Part shown: one piece after another, positions 43,829-51,506 of the stretch
How the letters are laid out: the number at the start of each line of letters is the position of its first letter
Numbering within the stretch: position 1 is the first letter of the stretch
Assembly: GCA_004366205.1 (NCBI GenBank)
Contig: SIRW01000110.1
Coordinates: 1 to 64,000, forward strand
Length of the DNA: 64,000 nt
Direction of reading: 5' to 3'
DNA from: Actinomycetota bacterium
Lineage (GTDB): Bacteria > Actinomycetota > Acidimicrobiia > Acidimicrobiales > CADCSY01
Program-made: the position numbers and the translations under genes
Notes under the pieces: model-generated
The model's database searches: none
Told to the model about the DNA's origin: nothing
Seen by the model: the letters and a program-made list of their open reading frames with translations, nothing else

Positions 43829-44374
43829 TCAGCCGGCGGTGCGAGCAGCCGCGGCGCGCTCGGTCTCGGCGCCCTCGGTGACGAGGTGGCCGCGGCCGTC
43901 GTCGAGGTGGGCCCGCACGAACCACTGGAACTGCTCCAGCTTGTGGGCGTGGTCGACCAAGAGGCCCTCGGTGACGGGATCGAGCTCGCCCGCCGCGTCG
44001 ATCGCCTTGCGCTGATCGGCAACGACGCCCTCGTAGACCTTGTCGATGGCCGCCAGGTGCTCCATGGCCGAGGCTCGGGCGAGGTCGTAGTCGTCCCACC
44101 GCCGGTGCCCGGCCACGTAACCCGGCGTGCCGACGGGGCTGCCGCCCAGGGCGGCGATGCGCTCGGCGAGCTCATCGGCCATGGCCCGGACCTCGGCCAC
44201 GTGCGGGTCGAACATCTCGTGCACGCCGATGAAGTTCGGGCCGACGACGTTCCAGTGCACGTGCTTCAAGGTGAGCTCGAGGTCGATCATCGTGACCAGC
44301 CGCTCCTGGAGCAGGTCGCGCACCTTCTCGGCCGACTCGACGGGCATGCCCGGGACCGTGAAGCCCTTCTCCAT
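43829..44374 (-). CDS. dps: Dps family ferritin-like DNA protection protein
   Basis: A 181-residue ferritin-like protein that forms dodecamers, oxidises and stores iron and protects DNA under stress. The Dps signature is intact: LKHVHWNVVGPNFIGVHEMFDPHVAEV near residue 37, and the second ferroxidase half DELAERIAAL. Slightly long C-terminus (EGAETERAAAARTAG). ATG chosen because AAGGAGT lies nine bases upstream. A 14-bp perfect palindrome 67-80 bp upstream is a candidate operator. Confidence 0.92.
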   Translation of the reverse strand: MEKGFTVPGMPVESAEKVRDLLQERLVTMIDLELTLKHVHWNVVGPNFIGVHEMFDPHVAEVRAMADELAERIAALGGSPVGTPGYVAGHRRWDDYDLARASAMEHLAAIDKVYEGVVADQRKAIDAAGELDPVTEGLLVDHAHKLEQFQWFVRAHLDDGRGHLVTEGAETERAAAARTAG

Positions 44375-44440
44375 CGTGCATCCACTCCTTGTGGGTCTCG
44401 GTTCTCCGTACCTTCCACCTACCCGCCCGCCCGAGCGGCA

Positions 44441-44454
44441 CACCCTCGAGGGTG
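44441..44454. promoter_or_regulatory. Perfect 14-bp palindrome upstream of dps
   Basis: CACCCTCGAGGGTG, in the gap between divergent dps and tRNA-Ala. Symmetry and position suggest an operator for dps; the binding protein is unknown. Confidence 0.4.
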
Positions 44455-44524
44455 ATACACCCGGTTGGCACCATCCCGACAGGTGTTCGGTGGGCGTGAA
44501 GTGGGAGCAACAGGTGCCGGCTGG

Positions 44525-44530
44525 TATGGT
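44525..44530 (+). promoter_or_regulatory. -10 element of tRNA-Ala gene
   Basis: TATGGT preceded by TGG (extended -10-like), 13 bases before the first tRNA base. The -35 is weak. Confidence 0.45.
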
Positions 44531-44543
44531 GAGCGCTCCCTTC

Positions 44544-44616
44544 GGGGGCGTAGCTCAGTTGGTAGAGCGCCACGATGGCATCGTGGAAGTCAGGGGTTCG
44601 AATCCCCTCGCCTCCA
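44544..44616 (+). tRNA. tRNA-Ala (anticodon GGC)
   Basis: A 73-nt cloverleaf. Acceptor GGGGGCG pairs with CGCCTCC (one G-U). The D arm is GCTC-AGTTGGTA-GAGC, the anticodon stem CCACG/CGTGG with loop ATGGCAT (anticodon GGC), and the T arm AGGGG-TTCGAAT-CCCCT. Discriminator A at 44616; the CCA end is not encoded. It reads the GCC codon, very common in this GC-rich genome. Confidence 0.95.
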
Positions 44617-44633
44617 CTCTCCGTGGCGAGGCG

Positions 44634-45056
44634 TCAGCCGCGGGCGACGGCGGGGCCGGGGGCGGTGGCCCAGTCGAGGCGGGGGACGTCGCCCCACAGG
44701 CGCTCGAGCTCGTAGTAGCGGCGGACCTCGTCGAGGAAGACGTGGACGACGACGTCGCCGTAGTCGAGCAGGACCCACTGGGTCTCGGCCAGGCCCTCGA
44801 CCCGCAGGGGCGCACCGCCGCCGGCGGCCTTGACGCGGGCTTCGACCTCCTCGGCGATCGTGCGGACCTGGCGCGGGTTGGTGCCGCTCGTGACGACGAA
44901 CCAGTCGACGATCGACAGCACCTCCCCCACCCCGAGCACGACGGTCTCCTGCCCACCTTTGGCCTCGGCCGCCCGGGCCGCCTCGAGGGCCCGGGCGCGC
45001 CCGCCGTCGTCCACGAGCGCGGTCGGTGGGCGCTGCTGCTGGTCGTGCTCGGTCAG
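44634..45056 (-). CDS. rsfS: Ribosomal silencing factor RsfS, CTG start
   Basis: A 140-residue Iojap/RsfS protein that binds ribosomal protein L14 (uL14) and blocks subunit joining in starvation. Conserved KGGQETVVLGVGEVLSIVDWFVVTSGTNPRQVRTIAEEVE and the C-terminal WVLLDYGDVVVHVFLDEVRRYYELERLWGD are complete. The start is CTG, overlapping the upstream stop (CTGA), with a perfect AGGAGG seven bases before it. The alternative GTG at 45014 has no ribosome-binding site and gives 126 residues. It ends the pncA-pncB-nadD-LytR_C-rsfS cluster. Confidence 0.9.
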   Translation of the reverse strand: MTEHDQQQRPPTALVDDGGRARALEAARAAEAKGGQETVVLGVGEVLSIVDWFVVTSGTNPRQVRTIAEEVEARVKAAGGGAPLRVEGLAETQWVLLDYGDVVVHVFLDEVRRYYELERLWGDVPRLDWATAPGPAVARG

Positions 45057-46333
45057 GTCCGTCCCTCCTGGTCGGCTGTGTCCGTCGCCACGACGGTATC
45101 GAGGAAATCGTGGCCCACCACCACGGTGAGCTCGACCACCTCGAGGCGCTGGCGGCTGCGCACCACCTCGCCGACGCCGAGGGCGTCGCGCACGGCGAGG
45201 GCGCCGGCGCGCACGCGCTGGTCGTAGTACACGATCTGGGTGGTGGCGTAGTCGAAGCGGTCGGCGTTGCCCACCAGCTTCACCTCGGCGCCGGCCGGCA
45301 CCAGCCGGGGGGTCACCACCTGGGCGAGACCGGGTTCGCCCGTGCCGTTCAGGAGCTGGACCCGCAGGCGACCGGCGGCGCCGGGCTCGTTGAGCCCGGG
45401 TGCCAGCCGGCCCATCAGCGTCGTGAGCTCCGCTGAGAGGACCCGGTACAGGTCGGCGCCGTCGGCGGCACCCGCGGCGACGGGCTCGACCGGGGTGAGG
45501 TGGAGCTCGACGGGCCCCGTCGCCAGCAGCCTGACCGCGGCGGCGACGCCGGCCGCGGCCGCGCCCGTCGGGGCCGGCACGCCGGACCGGATGGCGTCGA
45601 GCCACGCCTCCCAGAACGCCTGGTGGCGGACGAGCCGCCCCAGGTCGGTCTCGTCCCCGCGGGCGGTGAGCAGCTCGTGGACCCGCTCGGCCGGGACCTC
45701 GGTGACGCCCCGCTCGAACAGCACCCGCACCCGCCCGTCGTCGCCGACGGCCTCGATCCGCTCCGGCACCTCGATCCGCAGGGCGCCGGCGGGGCGGACG
45801 AGGCCGGCCAGCGCGGTGGCGTCGAGCACGTCGAGGCCGCCCAGCGGGACCCCGAGCAGGTTCTCGGCCGAGGCCTGCAACAGCTCCACGCCGCCGAGCT
45901 GGGCGGCGTCGCCGATCCGCTGGAGCCCGAACGAGGGCACCTCGACCATGGCCCCGGCGGGGACGAGCAGCACGGCGCCGCCTCCCTCGCGGGCCGGCAG
46001 CAGCACGGCCAGCCCCCCGATGCGGCCGTCCGCGCCGGCGACGGCCGCCAGCACCGGGAGCACGGGCGGGTCGGCGGCGGACGTGCCCGGGGCCTCGCCA
46101 CCGGCGTCGACGGCTGGGCGCGGGGCCGCCTCGCCGTCGAGGGCGGGCACGACCACCAGCGGGACCGAGAGCGCCAGGGCGAACAGCAGCACCACCCGCA
46201 CCGCCGCCCGGCGCCGCTCGCGCCGCCGACGGCGGCGGGCGCGCGACCCGTCGCCCGCGGCGGGCAGCCGCACCGCCCGGCTGGCCGGCACGCGGGGACC
46301 GGCTGGCGGGGCGCTCGCGGGGGCGGCGGTCAT
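45053..46333 (-). CDS. Membrane-anchored LytR C-terminal domain protein
   Basis: A 426-residue protein. A basic N-terminus (RRRRRRERRRAAV) leads into one membrane helix (VVLLFALALSVPLVVVPAL, about 48-66). An extracytoplasmic part follows that resembles a degenerate LCP domain, and the C-terminal LytR_C domain (VQLLNGTGEPGLAQVVTPRL, YATTQIVYYDQ) lies near residues 325-395. The catalytic Arg/Asp set of LCP phosphotransferases is not evident, so it is probably a non-catalytic wall-associated protein. Start ATG 46333, with TAGCGT eight bases upstream. Between nadD and rsfS, as in other actinobacteria. Confidence 0.78.
   Translation of the reverse strand: MTAAPASAPPAGPRVPASRAVRLPAAGDGSRARRRRRRERRRAAVRVVLLFALALSVPLVVVPALDGEAAPRPAVDAGGEAPGTSAADPPVLPVLAAVAGADGRIGGLAVLLPAREGGGAVLLVPAGAMVEVPSFGLQRIGDAAQLGGVELLQASAENLLGVPLGGLDVLDATALAGLVRPAGALRIEVPERIEAVGDDGRVRVLFERGVTEVPAERVHELLTARGDETDLGRLVRHQAFWEAWLDAIRSGVPAPTGAAAAGVAAAVRLLATGPVELHLTPVEPVAAGAADGADLYRVLSAELTTLMGRLAPGLNEPGAAGRLRVQLLNGTGEPGLAQVVTPRLVPAGAEVKLVGNADRFDYATTQIVYYDQRVRAGALAVRDALGVGEVVRSRQRLEVVELTVVVGHDFLDTVVATDTADQEGRT
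45064..45069 (-). promoter_or_regulatory. Shine-Dalgarno site deciding the rsfS CTG start
   Basis: AGGAGG on the minus strand inside the 3' end of the LytR_C gene, seven bases before CTG. It is the strongest ribosome-binding site in this cluster and supports initiation at CTG. Confidence 0.7.
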
Positions 46334-46418
46334 CTCGCGCAACGCTACCGAGCGGGGGCAGCGCATCGGGGGACCGCGTCGCCGGCGGGGCCGGCGGCCG
46401 CGCCGGCGCGCCGGCGGG

Positions 46419-47021
46419 TCAGCGGTACAGGCCGCGGCGGCGGATGACGTCGATCACCGGCTCGGTGACGAGGTAGTCGAGCGGGCGGCCGTCGGCGAAC
46501 CGGGCCCGCAGGTCGGTGCTCGACACCTCCAGGCGGGGCACCTCGACGCTGAGGCCCTGCCAGCCGGCCGGCAGGCCGGTGGCGCCGGCGGCACCGGGCC
46601 GCTCGACCACGACGATCGTGCAGAGCCCCGGCAGGTCGGCGGCGCGCTCCCACGACTCGAGCCCGGCGGCGGCGTCGCTCCCGAGGATGAGGAACAGCTC
46701 GGCACCCGGGTGCTGCTCGCGCAGGGCGATCAGGGTGTCGGCGGTGTAGGAGTCGCCGCCCCGGTCGATCTCGATGCGGCTCGCCTCGAGGCCGTCGACG
46801 TCGGCGACGGCGGCCTCCACCATGGCGAAGCGGTCTTCGGCAGAGGTGATCGACCGGTCGGCCTTCTGCCACGGGACGTTGGCGACCACCAGCAGCACCC
46901 GGTCGAGCCCCAGCTCGTGGCGGACGTTCACCGCCGTGACCAGGTGGCCGACGTGCACGGGGTCGAACGTGCCCCCGAACACGCCGATGCGCTCGTGCCC
47001 CACCGCCGGCTCCTCAGGCAC
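46419..47021 (-). CDS. nadD: Nicotinate-nucleotide adenylyltransferase
   Basis: A 200-residue nucleotidyltransferase that converts nicotinate mononucleotide plus ATP to nicotinate adenine dinucleotide, the penultimate NAD step. GVFGGTFDPVHVGHLVTAVNV (the HxGH motif) at about 13-33, VPWQKAD, and the ISSTxLR-like EVSSTDLRARFADG near 165. Full length. GTG start overlaps the pncB stop by eight bases, so it is coupled to pncB. Confidence 0.94.
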   Translation of the reverse strand: MPEEPAVGHERIGVFGGTFDPVHVGHLVTAVNVRHELGLDRVLLVVANVPWQKADRSITSAEDRFAMVEAAVADVDGLEASRIEIDRGGDSYTADTLIALREQHPGAELFLILGSDAAAGLESWERAADLPGLCTIVVVERPGAAGATGLPAGWQGLSVEVPRLEVSSTDLRARFADGRPLDYLVTEPVIDVIRRRGLYR

Positions 47022-48384
47022 CGGCCGGGGCGCCCCGGCGGTGCGCCGCCCGCAGCTCGTCCTGCACCGCCTTGAGCCCCGGCGACAGCTCGACGGGGTA
47101 GGCGCCGGGGGCGGCGTCGAGCCGGCGGAGGCCCACGGGCAGCTCGGCGACCGCCTCCCGGCACCGCTCCCGGATCTCGCCGAGGTCCCGGGCCGGGCCC
47201 GTCCGCCGCCCAGCCCGCACCACCGGTGTGAGGAGCGGGGTGCCGGGGACCCCGGCCTCGCCCTCGAGGGCGATCACGTCGCCCGCCAGCTCGCCGCCAG
47301 CCCGCCGCCGGTGCACCTGCTTGCGGCCGGGCAGCGTCGCCTTCTCGGCGGACAGCTTGATGCGGGGCCCGTCGGCGGCCTCGGCGAGCTTGTAGACCAC
47401 CCCGAGGTACGGCGCGTCGGCGCTGGTGCCCAGCTGCGTGCCCACGCCGAAGGCGTCGACCGGCGCGCCGGCGGCGACCAGCTCGGCGATGCGCCACTCG
47501 TCGAGGTCCCCAGAGGCGAAGATCCGCACGTCGGGGAAACCGCCCTCGTCGAGGATGGCCCGTACGGACCGGCTCAGGAATTCGAGGTCGCCGGAGTCGA
47601 GCCGCACCGCCCCCACCCGCCGGCCCTCGGCGGCCAGCTCGCCGGCGACCTGCACGACCCGCCGCGCGCCCTCCTCGGTGTCGTAGGTGTCGATCAGCAG
47701 CGTGGTGCCGTCGAAGTCGCGGGCGAAGGCCCGGAACGCCGCCAGCTCGTCGTCGAAGCGCATGACGTAGGAGTGCGCCATCGTGCCGGCGACCGGCACG
47801 CCCCACGCCCGCCCGCCCAGCACGAGCGAGGTGCCGCTCGCCCCGCCGATGACGGCGGCCCGGCTGGCTTTGAGGGCGGCGTCGGCGCCGTGGTCGCGGC
47901 GGGCCGAGAAGTCGACCCAGCTGCGGCCGTCGCCGCAGGCGAGGCTGACGCGGGCGGCCTTGGAGGCCACCATCGTCTGGAAGCCCACGCAGTTCAGGAG
48001 GAACGTCTCGACGAGCTGGGCCTCGACCAGCGGCGCCGTGACCCGCAGGATCGGCTCCTGCCCGAACACGAGCTCGCCCTCGGGCACGGCCCACACGTCG
48101 CCGGTGAAGCGCAGCTCGCGCAACCGCTCCAGGAACGGGTCGGGGAACATCCCCAGGCTCCGCAGGTAGCCGACGGCGTCGCCGTCGAAGCGGAGCCGCT
48201 CGAGGTAGCGGAGGGCCTGCTCGAGCCCGGCGGCCACGAGGAACGAGCGCCGGTCGGGCAGGCGGCGCACGAACAGGTCGAACGTGGCGGGCTCGTCCAG
48301 GCCCCGGGCGTGGTAGCTCGCCGCCATCGTGAGCTCGTACAGGTCGGTGACGAGGGCGGCGTTGTCGTCGTCGACCCAGGCCAT
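47014..48384 (-). CDS. pncB: Nicotinate phosphoribosyltransferase
   Basis: A 456-residue enzyme that makes nicotinate mononucleotide from nicotinate and PRPP. TDLYELTMAASYHARG at the N-terminus, the DFSARRDHGADAALKASRAAVIGG segment with the phosphorylated-His region, GTMAHSYVMRF, LIDTYDTEEGARRV, VRLDSGDLEFLSRSVR and SGDLDEWRIAEL identify it. Start ATG (MAWVDDDNAALVTDLYE). It follows pncA by seven bases. Confidence 0.94.
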   Translation of the reverse strand: MAWVDDDNAALVTDLYELTMAASYHARGLDEPATFDLFVRRLPDRRSFLVAAGLEQALRYLERLRFDGDAVGYLRSLGMFPDPFLERLRELRFTGDVWAVPEGELVFGQEPILRVTAPLVEAQLVETFLLNCVGFQTMVASKAARVSLACGDGRSWVDFSARRDHGADAALKASRAAVIGGASGTSLVLGGRAWGVPVAGTMAHSYVMRFDDELAAFRAFARDFDGTTLLIDTYDTEEGARRVVQVAGELAAEGRRVGAVRLDSGDLEFLSRSVRAILDEGGFPDVRIFASGDLDEWRIAELVAAGAPVDAFGVGTQLGTSADAPYLGVVYKLAEAADGPRIKLSAEKATLPGRKQVHRRRAGGELAGDVIALEGEAGVPGTPLLTPVVRAGRRTGPARDLGEIRERCREAVAELPVGLRRLDAAPGAYPVELSPGLKAVQDELRAAHRRGAPAGA

Positions 48385-48391
48385 GGGCCGC

Positions 48392-48976
48392 TCAGCGGAG
48401 GCGGGCGCCGGCCGCCGCCAGCGCGCGCAACGCCCGCTCACCGTCCCCCGGCTCGAGGTCGACGGCGCGGATCCCCTCGGTGAGCACCTCGGTGGCGAAC
48501 CCGCGCGCCACGGCGTCGAGCGCCGTGTCCTTCACGCAGTAGTCGGTGGCCAGGCCGAGCACCACGACCCGCTCGATCCCCCGGTCGCGCAGCAGCCGCT
48601 CGAGCAGCGTGTCGGACTCCTCGCCGCTCTCCGGGTCGCGAACGGTGAACCCCGAGTAGCCGTCCTCGCCGCCCGTGCCCTTGCGCACGACCTCGCCGCC
48701 GGCGTCCAGGTCGGGGTGCAGCGCGGCGCCCCACGTGTCGCGGACGCAGTGCACCGGCCAGGTGCCGCCGTCCTTTTCGAAGTGCGGGGTGTCGGGGGGG
48801 TGCCAGTCCTGGGTGAACACCACGAGCGCGCCCGCCTCCCGCGCCCGGGCGATCTCGCGGTTGGCGACCGCCACGACCTCCTCGCCGCCCCGCACGTAGA
48901 GGCTTCCGGCAGGGTCGGCGAAGTCGTTCTGCACGTCGACCACGATCAACGCCGTTCGGTCGTCGTAGGCGGCCAT
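48392..48976 (-). CDS. pncA: Nicotinamidase
   Basis: A 194-residue isochorismatase-fold hydrolase that deamidates nicotinamide to nicotinate. Catalytic Asp in VVDVQNDF (residue about 15), metal-binding FTQDWHPPDTPHF, catalytic Lys in VVRKGTGGEDGYSGF and nucleophile Cys in GLATDYCVKDTALDA. First gene of the NAD salvage operon; together pncA, pncB and nadD take nicotinamide to deamido-NAD. ATG six bases after TAGGGT, no Shine-Dalgarno. Confidence 0.94.
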   Translation of the reverse strand: MAAYDDRTALIVVDVQNDFADPAGSLYVRGGEEVVAVANREIARAREAGALVVFTQDWHPPDTPHFEKDGGTWPVHCVRDTWGAALHPDLDAGGEVVRKGTGGEDGYSGFTVRDPESGEESDTLLERLLRDRGIERVVVLGLATDYCVKDTALDAVARGFATEVLTEGIRAVDLEPGDGERALRALAAAGARLR

Positions 48977-48982
48977 GACGCC

Positions 48983-48988
48983 ACCCTA
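48983..48988 (-). promoter_or_regulatory. -10 element of pncA operon
   Basis: Minus-strand TAGGGT, exactly six bases before the ATG. Leaderless pattern; no clear -35. Confidence 0.45.
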
Positions 48989-49001
48989 CCGACGGGCAGC
49001 G

Positions 49002-50378
49002 TCACGCATAGGTCCAATCGGGCTGCTTGCGCTCCTGGCTCTCGTCGTAGACCACGCCGCCGTCCAGCTCGACGATCTTGGGGAACGGGTACGCCCGCGG
49101 CAGGGGCAGCCGGCCCTCCATGCGGGCGGCGAAGTCGGCGGGGAACTCGCGCAGGATGCTGCTGATGAGCGCCTGCTCCTCCTCGGGCAGGTAGCAGCGG
49201 TTGCCGTCGGTCACGCGCAACAGGCGGGCCCCGATCTCCTCGACCTCGCGCTCGCCCCCCACCCCCGTCTCGATCTGCTCGAGCAGGTCGGTGACGGCGC
49301 CGCAGCCCAGCTTGCAGGCGGGGCACTGGTTGCACGACTCCACGTACAGGAACCGGGAGAACAGGCGGGCGACGGTGACCATGTCGGCGGTGTCGTCGTA
49401 GACAATGAAGCCCGCCGAGCCCATCCCCGAGCCGATGGCCTGGAACCCCTCGTAGCTGAGCGGGACGTCGAGGTGCCGGGCGGTGACGACGGCGTTGGCG
49501 ACCCCGGGGAACACCGCCTTGACCGACCGGCCCGGCGCCACCCCACCGCCGATCTCGTCGATGAGCGTCCCGAGCGGGGTGCCAAGCTCCACCTCGGCGT
49601 AGGAGGGGGCGACCACGTCCCCCACCACGGCGCAGACGGTCACGCCCGGGCTCTGCTCGGTGCCGAGCGAGCGGTGCCACTCGGGGCCGCGGGCGAGGAT
49701 CAGCGGCACGGTCGCGAGCGTCTCGACGTTGTTGACGACGGTGGGGTTGGCGTGGGGCGTGTCGCCGTCGACCACGCCCGGGCGGGCCGACCACCCCATC
49801 TGGGGCGTGGCGAACAGACCGTGGATGTACGGCGGGAACAGGCGGGGCAGCGGGGCGTCGCCCTCGATGGCGTGCAGCAGCCCCTTCTCCTCGCCGAACA
49901 GGTACAGGTCGGGGCCCGTGACCACGTGGATGGGCACGTCCCCGGCCATCCCGGCCGCCTGCATCTCGCGGATCGCCCGGTCGAGGGCCTCGCGCTCGGG
50001 CCGGAAGATCTCCTTCACCCCGATGTAGGCGGCGCTCGCCCCGATGGCGAAGGCGGCGATGGCGACGCCCTCGACCACCTGGTAGGCGTTGCGCCGCAGG
50101 ATCGGGCGGTCCTTGAACGTCCCCGGCTCGCCCTCGGCGCCGTTGCACACCAGGTAGCGGTCACCGGACTCGGGCGGCTCGGCGCGCACCCCCGACCACT
50201 TGCGGCCGGTGGGGAACCCGGCGCCGCCGCGACCCCGCAGACCCGAGAGCGTCACCTCCTGCACGGTCGCGCCGGGCCCCAGCTCGTGGGCCCGGGCCAG
50301 GCCGGCGCCGCCGCCCCGGGCCCGGTAGGCCTCCAGGCTGGTGACGGGTTCGTCGGGAAGCACCACGCGCTCGTCCAT
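49002..50378 (-). CDS. Stand-alone NuoF-like NADH-binding flavoprotein
   Basis: A 458-residue protein of the 51-kDa complex I / NAD-reducing hydrogenase / formate dehydrogenase beta family. FMN site GLRGRGGAGFPTGRKW, NADH site NGAEGEPGTFKDR, SLBB domain (VVGDVVAPSYAEVELGTPLGTLIDEIGGG), and the 4Fe-4S motif ESCNQCPACKLG with a later Cys in NRCYLPE. Three Cys of the CxxCxxC are intact, though the flanking residues differ from the SCGxCxPCR of canonical NuoF. No other complex I, hydrogenase or dehydrogenase gene is near, so the electron acceptor is unknown. ATG at 50378; a GTG six bases upstream is possible. Confidence 0.85.
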   Translation of the reverse strand: MDERVVLPDEPVTSLEAYRARGGGAGLARAHELGPGATVQEVTLSGLRGRGGAGFPTGRKWSGVRAEPPESGDRYLVCNGAEGEPGTFKDRPILRRNAYQVVEGVAIAAFAIGASAAYIGVKEIFRPEREALDRAIREMQAAGMAGDVPIHVVTGPDLYLFGEEKGLLHAIEGDAPLPRLFPPYIHGLFATPQMGWSARPGVVDGDTPHANPTVVNNVETLATVPLILARGPEWHRSLGTEQSPGVTVCAVVGDVVAPSYAEVELGTPLGTLIDEIGGGVAPGRSVKAVFPGVANAVVTARHLDVPLSYEGFQAIGSGMGSAGFIVYDDTADMVTVARLFSRFLYVESCNQCPACKLGCGAVTDLLEQIETGVGGEREVEEIGARLLRVTDGNRCYLPEEEQALISSILREFPADFAARMEGRLPLPRAYPFPKIVELDGGVVYDESQERKQPDWTYA

Positions 50379-50548
50379 GTTCACCGTCCTAGCAGGGTCG
50401 GGTAAGGGTCGACACCAGCCCTCCAGTGGGCGCCGGCGCTGCCGATGAGAGAAGGTGGTCATCCGGCGCCGGGACCGCACCGAAGAAGGTGGGAACACCG
50501 ACGGGCCTCCCGGCGTTGCATTGATGTCCCCCCTCGTTCTCCAGCCCC

Positions 50549-50562
50549 GTGACCGGCGTCAC
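50549..50562. promoter_or_regulatory. CRP-type palindrome upstream of sigma factor gene
   Basis: GTGA-N6-TCAC, the core of the CRP/GlxR consensus TGTGA-N6-TCACA. Centre 55 bp before the sigma-factor ATG, in the divergent gap shared with the NuoF-like gene. Confidence 0.45.
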
Positions 50563-50610
50563 CTCCGGCGGGGAATGACATCCGCGTGATTGCTGTTGGA
50601 AACAGGTGCG

Positions 50611-51438
50611 ATGAGAGATTCCGTTGGCCAGTATCTGCACGAGATCGGGCTCGTCCCGCTGCTCGACGCCGCCCAGGAGCGCGAGCTCGCCCAGAAGATC
50701 GAGGCGGGCCGGGCCGCCCAGGCGCGCCTCGACGAGGGCGAGCGCGGCGTGGCGCTCAAGCGGGCAGTCCGCGAGGGCGAGCGCGCCCGCGACTACTTCA
50801 TCCGGGCGAACCTCCGGCTGGTGGTCAGCATCGCCCGGCGCTATCCCCTCCCCCCGGGGATGGACCTGCTCGACCTGATCCAGGAGGGCAACCTGGGCCT
50901 GGAGCACGCCGTCGAGAAGTTCGACTGGCGCAAGGGCTTCAAGTTCTCGACCTACGCCACCTTCTGGATCCGCCAGTCCATCGGACGGGCCCTCGACCAG
51001 AAGGCCAGCCTCGTGCGCCTGCCGAGCGAGCGCTCCGCGCAGCTGCGGGCCGCGCTGCGGGCCGTGGCGGGCGAGACCGACGAGCTCGACGACGAGCTGG
51101 CGCACCTGCACCGGCTCGCCACCCCCACGTCGCTCGACCGGCCGGTCGGCGACGACGGCGACCAGGAGCTGGTCGACCTCGTGCCCGACGCCGTCGCCGG
51201 CCCCGAGCAGCTCGTGGTCGAGCGCGCCACCGAGGCCCTGGTGACGGGCCTGCTCGACAACCTCGAGCCCCGCTCCCGGCTCGCCGTGGAGCAGCGGTTC
51301 GGGCTGGCCGACGGCCAGAAGCGCAGCTACCGGGAGGTCGGCGAGGCCCTCGGCGTCACCGCCGAGGCCGCCCGGCGCATCGTGAAGCGCGCCGTGGACG
51401 AGCTGCGCGACGACGCCGCCGCCATCGTCGCCGCCTGA
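50611..51438 (+). CDS. RNA polymerase sigma-70 factor (group 2/3)
   Basis: A 275-residue sigma factor. Region 1.2 (DSVGQYLHEIGLVPLLDAAQERELAQKIEAG), region 2 (RANLRLVVSIARRY; DLIQEGNLGLEHAVEKFDWRKGFKFSTYATFWIRQSIGRAL), a shortened region 3, and region 4 (RSRLAVEQRFGL; SYREVGEALGVTAEAARRIVKRAVDEL). It lacks region 1.1 and is shorter than housekeeping SigA, so it is an alternative, probably stationary-phase or stress, sigma of the HrdB-like paralogue type. ATG 50611 with AGG upstream. Divergent from the NuoF-like gene, with a 232-bp gap containing a CRP-type palindrome. Confidence 0.9.
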   Translation: MRDSVGQYLHEIGLVPLLDAAQERELAQKIEAGRAAQARLDEGERGVALKRAVREGERARDYFIRANLRLVVSIARRYPLPPGMDLLDLIQEGNLGLEHAVEKFDWRKGFKFSTYATFWIRQSIGRALDQKASLVRLPSERSAQLRAALRAVAGETDELDDELAHLHRLATPTSLDRPVGDDGDQELVDLVPDAVAGPEQLVVERATEALVTGLLDNLEPRSRLAVEQRFGLADGQKRSYREVGEALGVTAEAARRIVKRAVDELRDDAAAIVAA

Positions 51439-51450
51439 GGCCGACGCGTC

Positions 51451-51487
51451 GAAGGCCCCGGCCGGCTCCTCGCCGTCCGGGGCCTTC
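51451..51487. terminator. Bidirectional terminator between sigma and dodecin genes
   Basis: GAAGGCCCCGG and CCGGGGCCTTC form a perfect 11-bp stem with a 15-nt loop, between two convergent genes. Confidence 0.7.
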
Positions 51488-51506
51488 GTGCGCCTGACGC
51501 CCGTGA

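Noticed and set aside
44544-44616. tRNA-Ala as an integration site
   Set aside because: No direct repeat of its 3' end and no integrase or foreign-looking DNA follows; rsfS and conserved core genes lie directly downstream.
50549-50562. GTGAC-N4-GTCAC as a BldD box
   Set aside because: The BldD consensus needs TnAC-N5-GTnA; the spacer here is one base short. The sites fit GTGA-N6-TCAC (CRP type) better.
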